Shown here piece after piece: positions 46,386 through 50,981 of a stretch of 50,981 bases of DNA. A model generated the notes under the pieces. That model did not search any database, had not been told where the DNA came from, and saw only the letters and a list, made by a program, of their open reading frames with translations. The first letter of the stretch is position 1. Each line of letters starts with the position of its first letter. The DNA lies in NCBI GenBank assembly GCA_029557965.1, contig JAKQIM010000008.1:1-50981 (forward strand), in the 5' to 3' direction. Origin of the DNA: Chloroflexota bacterium. GTDB taxonomy: Bacteria > Chloroflexota > Anaerolineae > Anaerolineales > UBA4823. A program made the position numbers and the translations under genes.

Positions 46386-47752
46386 TGTTGGCCTCCGACC
46401 ACGCAGTTTTGAATTCGAATATGCGGCCCGCCCAAGCCCACTCGCAGGGGGTGCTGGTCACCCTTGCCACAGCCTCCAGGGCCGTTGGGCTCCCAACCCA
46501 GGTCATTCCCAATCTGATCAATGTTCATCAAGGTGTCAAAGACATTGCCGGTCAGCACCACATCGCGCACCAACTCAGCCACCTGGCCCTTGCGGATCAT
46601 GTAACCGTAGGATGCGCTGAATGTGAACATCTCCATGGCGGTTTGCCCGCCGATGGAACGGACAGCGTATACCCCCAGGTCAATGTCTTTGATCATATCT
46701 TCAAAGGCCACCGTGCCCGGCTCGATATACGTATTGGTCATGCGCACGATGGGCGGGTGCTGGAAATGAACGGCACGTGCGTTGCCCGTCAGGGGTTCGC
46801 CCATCTTGGCGGCAGTCTCGCGAGAGTGCAGACGCCCAACCAGGATACCATCTTTGATGAGGTAATTCTTGCGGGTGGGCGTGCCCTCATAATCATAGCG
46901 GTGGGTGCCCAGGCCGCCGGACAGCGAACCATCATCGACAATATTCAGCCCGTCCACGCCAAAGCGCTTGCCCAACTGCATGATCTCTTGCATCGATGGG
47001 TTCTCGTAAACGAAATCTGACTCGCTCAGGTGACCAAAGGCCTCATGGGTGAAAACCCCGGTCAGGATCTGGTCGGTAACCACGGTATACTTGCCGCCCG
47101 TCACCGGGGGGGCCGCCAACAGCTCAACCGCATTCTGAGCAGCATGCCGGGCCTGTTCGTGGAAGTTCTCTATGCTCTGGAAGCCGTCAATGCCGCCGCC
47201 CCAATCAAAGCCGGTTTGCACCACATCGCCATCGCGGGCAACCGCCACCAGCATCACATTGGTATCTGGAATTTCTTCTTCGATGTAAGTACCATCCGAA
47301 TTGGCATACCAAACCTGCTTAAAGCTGTCGGCATAGCGCACATTGCTGGTCTGGATGCTCTTGTGATGCCCCAGGATGATGCGGTTATAGGCCTCCATGA
47401 GGGCCTTCTTCTCTGCCAGCGGCACCTGGCGAAAATCTTTGATCATCCTGGCAGTGCTGATATCCACTACCGGTTCCAGCGGCGCAAAGTAAGTGGTGCC
47501 CGTGCCCACCAGGCGGGCCGTTTCACAGGCATCCTGCACCCGTTTGGGCAGGTCATTCAAATCGTTAAAGGTAGCGTAACCCCAGCCGCCTTTATACAAG
47601 GCCCGCACAATCCCCCCCAGCGTGCGCGCCGAGCCAATGGTATCCAGGTCTGGGCCGCGAAAATTGACCCAGGTATTGGTCTTGTCTTCGATGCGAATAT
47701 CGACATACTCGACATTGTGGACCTTAAGTGCTTCTGTTAAGCGATCACGCAT
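46382..47752 (-). CDS. tldD: TldD-like metalloprotease
   Basis: This 456-residue catalytic subunit has the zinc motif HEAFGHLSESDFV (HExxxH) in the middle, the TldD-type N-terminus (YVDIRIEDKTNTWVNFRGPD), GLNIVDDGSLSGGLGTHRYD, and the C-terminal GGQTAMEMFTFSASYGYMIR. CGGAGG lies five bases before the ATG. It is first in the tldD-tldE-Fpg-like operon, 77 bases after uvrA. Confidence 0.94.
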   Translation of the reverse strand: MRDRLTEALKVHNVEYVDIRIEDKTNTWVNFRGPDLDTIGSARTLGGIVRALYKGGWGYATFNDLNDLPKRVQDACETARLVGTGTTYFAPLEPVVDISTARMIKDFRQVPLAEKKALMEAYNRIILGHHKSIQTSNVRYADSFKQVWYANSDGTYIEEEIPDTNVMLVAVARDGDVVQTGFDWGGGIDGFQSIENFHEQARHAAQNAVELLAAPPVTGGKYTVVTDQILTGVFTHEAFGHLSESDFVYENPSMQEIMQLGKRFGVDGLNIVDDGSLSGGLGTHRYDYEGTPTRKNYLIKDGILVGRLHSRETAAKMGEPLTGNARAVHFQHPPIVRMTNTYIEPGTVAFEDMIKDIDLGVYAVRSIGGQTAMEMFTFSASYGYMIRKGQVAELVRDVVLTGNVFDTLMNIDQIGNDLGWEPNGPGGCGKGDQHPLRVGLGGPHIRIQNCVVGGQQ

Positions 47753-47829
47753 ATCAACCTCCGATGAATTAGGTTCGGGAATTGGGCCAATGATTCACCA
47801 CATAGTTTACCGCAAAGTAGGCCGGTGGT

Positions 47830-50796
47830 TCATATCAAACGATCATGATGATTATGTAAAATATTGTGTAAAAAACTTCCAGTATCGCTATTTTTTATAC
47901 TTGCCACCTGCTCTGGGGTGCCCTCCGCCACAACATAGCCGCCCTGCTCGCCCCCCTCAGGCCCCAGGTCGATGATCCAGTCGGCGGTCTTGATCACATC
48001 CAGGTTATGCTCGATGACGATGACGGTGTTGCCGGCATCCACCAGGCGGTGGAGCACGTCCAACAGGCGTTGGATATCGGCGAAGTGCAAGCCGGTGGTG
48101 GGCTCATCCAAGATGTAAACGGTGCGCCCGGTTGCCAGGCGGCTGAGCTCCTTGGCCAATTTGACACGCTGGGCCTCGCCGCCGCTCAGGGTGAGGGCGC
48201 TTTGACCCAGCTTGACATAATCCAAGCCCACATCGTGCAGGGTTTGCAAGATGCGGGCGATGGATGGGTGGTAGGCAAAGAACTCCAGCGCCTGCTGGAC
48301 ATCCATATCCAACACATCAGCAATATTTTTATCTTTGTAGGTGATCGAAAGCGTCTGGCTGTTGAAACGTTTGCCGCCGCATTCTTTGCAGGTCACCCAC
48401 ACATCTGGCAAGAAGTGCATCTCTACCCGCTTGAAACCATAACCGGCGCAAGACTCGCAGCGCCCGCCCTTGACGTTGAAGCTGAAACGCCCGGGGCCAT
48501 AGCCCAGGGCGCGCGCCTCGGGGGTGCCGGTGAAAACCTTGCGGATCTCATCCATCACGCCCACGTAAGTGCCAGGGTTCGAACGCGGGTTGCGCCCGAT
48601 AGGCTCTTGGGTGATATTGATGACCTTATCCACCAGCTCCAGGCCGTCCAAGCCATCGTATGGGCCCGGCACGCGCTGGGCATGGTGCAGCACCCTTTCT
48701 AAGGCCGGGAAGAGGGTATGCGAGATCAGGCTGCTCTTGCCCGATCCGCTGACCCCGGTGATGCAGGTCATCAAGCCGAGCGGGAAGCGCACGCTGAGGT
48801 GCTTGAGGTTATGCAAGCACGCCCCGCGCAGCACCAGGTGCCCGGCAGGTTGGCGGCGGTGCTTGCCGTTGGGCGCCGTGACGGCCAATTCGCCAGACAG
48901 GTAGCGCCCGGTCAGCGAGAGCGGGTTGGCCATGATCTCTTGGGGTGAACCCGCCGCCACCAGCTTGCCGCCCAACACACCCGGCCCGGGGCCCAGGTCA
49001 ATGATCCAATCGGCGCAGCGCATGGTCTCGGCATCGTGCTCCACCACCACCACGGTATTGCCCAGGTTGCGCAGGTGCAGCAGGGTATCCAGCAGGGCAT
49101 GGTGATCGCGCGGGTGCAGGCCGATGGAAGGCTCATCCAGGATATAGAGCACGCCCACCAGCCCGCTGCCAATTTGAGAGGCCAGGCGGATGCGCTGGCC
49201 CTCGCCGCCCGAGAGGCTGGGGGCAGAGCGGTCGAGGGTGAGATAGTGCAAACCCACGTTGCGAATGAACAGCAGGCGCTGGCGGATCTCGGCGATCAGC
49301 TCATCACCAATCTGGTGCTGTTCGGGGTCCAATTGGGCGGGCAGGTCATTGATCCAGGCATACAGCCCGCCGATGCTGTGCGAGGTCAGCTCGGGCAGGC
49401 GCTTGCCGCCCACGGTAACAAAGCGCGCTTCAGGGCACAGGCGCTCACCCTGGCACTTGGGGCAGGGCTGCTGGCTCATGAACTGCATGTAGAAGCGGCG
49501 CGAGCCTTCGGAGCGCGTCTGGCGGAAGAGACGGTTGACATGATGAATGATGCCCTTGGCCTCGCGCTCGACCTCGCTGTGCCAGGAAACATCCGAATGA
49601 TCGCCTTCGTACACAAAGCGGAAACGTCGGTCGCCGGCGCCATAGAGCAGTACATGGCGAAATTCATCCGACAGCTCATTCCAGGGTGTCTCAAGGTCGG
49701 CGTTGTAGGCCTCGGCAATCACTTCCAGGTTCTTGATCTGCCAGCGGTTGACCCCCTTCTTGCGCAGGTCGCCGTACCAGGGTGAGGCCCCGTCCATCAA
49801 AGAGAGGTGAGGCTGGGTAATGATCAACGCCGGATCCACCTGCAGCTTCACCCCCAGGCCGTTGCACTCAGGGCACATGCCCAAGGGCGAATTGAAGCTG
49901 AAGATGGCAGGCTGCATCTCAGGGAAAGAAATCTCACAGTTAGGGCAGGCATTGTGCTCGCTGAAGAGCAGGCGGGTAAACTCAGGATCTTCGCCCGCCA
50001 GCACCATCAACACGCCGCCCCCGGCCTTGAGGCCCGTCTCGACCGAGTCCATCAGCCGGGTGCGAAAATCCGCCAGGTCTGGCCCTGGGGGAGGCACCAC
50101 CAGGCGATCTACCACCAGCTCGACATCATGCTTCTTGTTCTTGTCCAGCTCCAGCTTGCCCAGGCCCTCAGCCAGGTCGATGATCTGTCCGTTGACCCGC
50201 GCCCGGGCATAGCCCTGGCGCAAAGCCTCGCGTAAGGCCTGCATGTGGGTACCTTTGCGGGCACGCGCAATGGGGGCCAGGAGGTGAAAATGCGTGCCAG
50301 GCGGCAGGGAGGCCAACTGCCCGCTGATTTGCTGGGCCGATTGAGGTTGTACGGCCTGCCCGCACTGCGGGCAGTGCGGCAGTCCCAGGCGGGCGAAGAG
50401 CACGCGCAGGTAATCGAGCACCTCGGTGACAGTGCCCACGGTCGACCTGGGATTACGCGAGAGGGTCTTCTGCTCGATGGCAATAGCCGGGCTGAGGCCG
50501 GTGATCTGGTCTACCTGCGGCTTCTCCATTTGTTCCATGAACTGCCGGGCGTAAGAAGAAAGGCTCTCCACGTAGCGGCGCTGCCCTTCGGCATACAGCG
50601 TATCGAAGGCCAAGCTGCTCTTCCCGCTTCCGCTCAGGCCGGTAACTACTACCAGCTTTCCGCGTGGAATCTCCACGCTCACATTCTTCAGGTTGTGAAC
50701 GCGGGCGCCTTCGACACGGATGGTACCGTGGCGGAGCTTGCGCAGGATTTCTGGGGCCGGGGCGGCGGTGCGAGCGGGCAAGGGGGAGAAGTGCAC
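47830..50796 (-). CDS. uvrA: Excinuclease ABC subunit A
   Basis: This damage-sensing ATPase of nucleotide excision repair has about 988 residues. The first ABC domain has Walker A GLSGSGKSSLAFDTLYAEGQ, a zinc module (CPNC ... CPEC) and signature LSGGEGQRIRLASQIGSGL. The second has GVSGSGKSSLISHTLF, the CESC ... CKEC zinc finger inside the insertion domain, and LSGGEAQRVKLAKELS, then LDEPTTGLHFADI. The frame stays open to the window edge, but the N-terminal residues before the family start (near GTIRVEGARVHNLKN) look non-coding. I put the start at GTG 50796, with no clear ribosome site; it could be later. No stop lies between it and the edge. Confidence 0.9.
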   Translation of the reverse strand: MHFSPLPARTAAPAPEILRKLRHGTIRVEGARVHNLKNVSVEIPRGKLVVVTGLSGSGKSSLAFDTLYAEGQRRYVESLSSYARQFMEQMEKPQVDQITGLSPAIAIEQKTLSRNPRSTVGTVTEVLDYLRVLFARLGLPHCPQCGQAVQPQSAQQISGQLASLPPGTHFHLLAPIARARKGTHMQALREALRQGYARARVNGQIIDLAEGLGKLELDKNKKHDVELVVDRLVVPPPGPDLADFRTRLMDSVETGLKAGGGVLMVLAGEDPEFTRLLFSEHNACPNCEISFPEMQPAIFSFNSPLGMCPECNGLGVKLQVDPALIITQPHLSLMDGASPWYGDLRKKGVNRWQIKNLEVIAEAYNADLETPWNELSDEFRHVLLYGAGDRRFRFVYEGDHSDVSWHSEVEREAKGIIHHVNRLFRQTRSEGSRRFYMQFMSQQPCPKCQGERLCPEARFVTVGGKRLPELTSHSIGGLYAWINDLPAQLDPEQHQIGDELIAEIRQRLLFIRNVGLHYLTLDRSAPSLSGGEGQRIRLASQIGSGLVGVLYILDEPSIGLHPRDHHALLDTLLHLRNLGNTVVVVEHDAETMRCADWIIDLGPGPGVLGGKLVAAGSPQEIMANPLSLTGRYLSGELAVTAPNGKHRRQPAGHLVLRGACLHNLKHLSVRFPLGLMTCITGVSGSGKSSLISHTLFPALERVLHHAQRVPGPYDGLDGLELVDKVINITQEPIGRNPRSNPGTYVGVMDEIRKVFTGTPEARALGYGPGRFSFNVKGGRCESCAGYGFKRVEMHFLPDVWVTCKECGGKRFNSQTLSITYKDKNIADVLDMDVQQALEFFAYHPSIARILQTLHDVGLDYVKLGQSALTLSGGEAQRVKLAKELSRLATGRTVYILDEPTTGLHFADIQRLLDVLHRLVDAGNTVIVIEHNLDVIKTADWIIDLGPEGGEQGGYVVAEGTPEQVASIKNSDTGSFLHNILHNHHDRLI

Positions 50797-50981
50797 TAGC
50801 GTAATCGGAAGGGCGGCGAAAGTACAGGCGGCGAGGGCCTCAGCCCATCTGCGGGATCGAGCCAAAGAGCACAGCGAGATGCTATTCCAGTGCGAGTCCT
50901 CAAACCACGGCAGGCTCACCAGTAGGAACCCTGCCGCCACAATGAAACTACCGCACCCCGCGCTGGCCGCCGCCGTTGCTC
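50797..50981. other. Window-end sequence upstream of uvrA
   Basis: These 185 bases hold no gene I can support. The minus-strand frame of uvrA stays open through them, but the translation does not look like UvrA or any other family. The promoter of uvrA may lie here; I see no good -10/-35 pair. Confidence 0.4.

Overview
The window looks like a chromosomal segment of a GC-rich bacterium of the phylum Chloroflexota, most likely class Anaerolineae. This is inferred from style and content: several lipoproteins and membrane proteins carry long Thr/Pro-rich linkers, a BMP-type nucleoside importer sits next to cytidine deaminase, a response regulator carries a roadblock-like domain, and housekeeping genes (glmU, lysS, greA, rsgA, uvrA, tldD/tldE) are scattered among small operons. 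I saw no transposase, phage gene, CRISPR array or rRNA. There is one tRNA gene.

Layout. 1-6492 (minus strand) is a signalling operon: a large hybrid histidine kinase with a duplicated N-terminal sensory domain, a separate Hpt protein, a CitE-like lyase, a short kinase-like protein with a degenerate ATPase half, and a lipoprotein cut by the window edge. 6638-8128 is a divergently transcribed HAMP/GAF sensor with no kinase. 8145-9817 holds a HAD phosphatase translationally coupled to a DUF389-SH3 membrane protein. 9858-15938 is a nucleoside uptake locus: two BMP-family lipoproteins (the first lacking the usual ligand motif), two permeases and a double ATPase. It converges on cdd-corC-glmU (15982-19120), separated by a 20-bp hairpin terminator. 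tRNA-Gln(TTG) and a REC-roadblock regulator follow.

20719-25559 holds oligopeptide transporter ATPases (OppF, OppD), a family-5 solute-binding lipoprotein and an ECF sigma factor, with no permease genes. 25674-28874 holds rsgA and a lipoprotein-type class B penicillin-binding protein. 28972-30034 is a Maf pyrophosphatase overlapping a small unknown gene. 30086-33799 (plus) is a run of small enzymes: EthD-like, YbaK-like, M23 peptidase, SDR, DinB and AAC(3)-like. 33829-36832 (minus) carries lysS, greA with a structured leader, and a PIG-L deacetylase. 36954-43366 (plus) carries a Thr/Pro-rich stalk protein, three consecutive M42 peptidases, an orphan sugar-type binding lipoprotein and a LysM-M23 envelope peptidase. 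43652-44182 is a nitroreductase. 44220-50796 (minus) holds an Fpg/Nei-like protein, tldE, tldD and uvrA.

The most striking regulatory pattern is that at least four genes have a perfect TATAAT box only 6-7 bases before the start codon, which implies leaderless transcripts. Convergent or gene-end boundaries are marked by unusually long, near-perfect hairpins, two of which share arm sequence. No single obviously new defence or metabolic system is visible. The best candidates for new biology are the duplicated-sensor phosphorelay operon, the greA leader RNA, and the transporter cassettes that lack partners.
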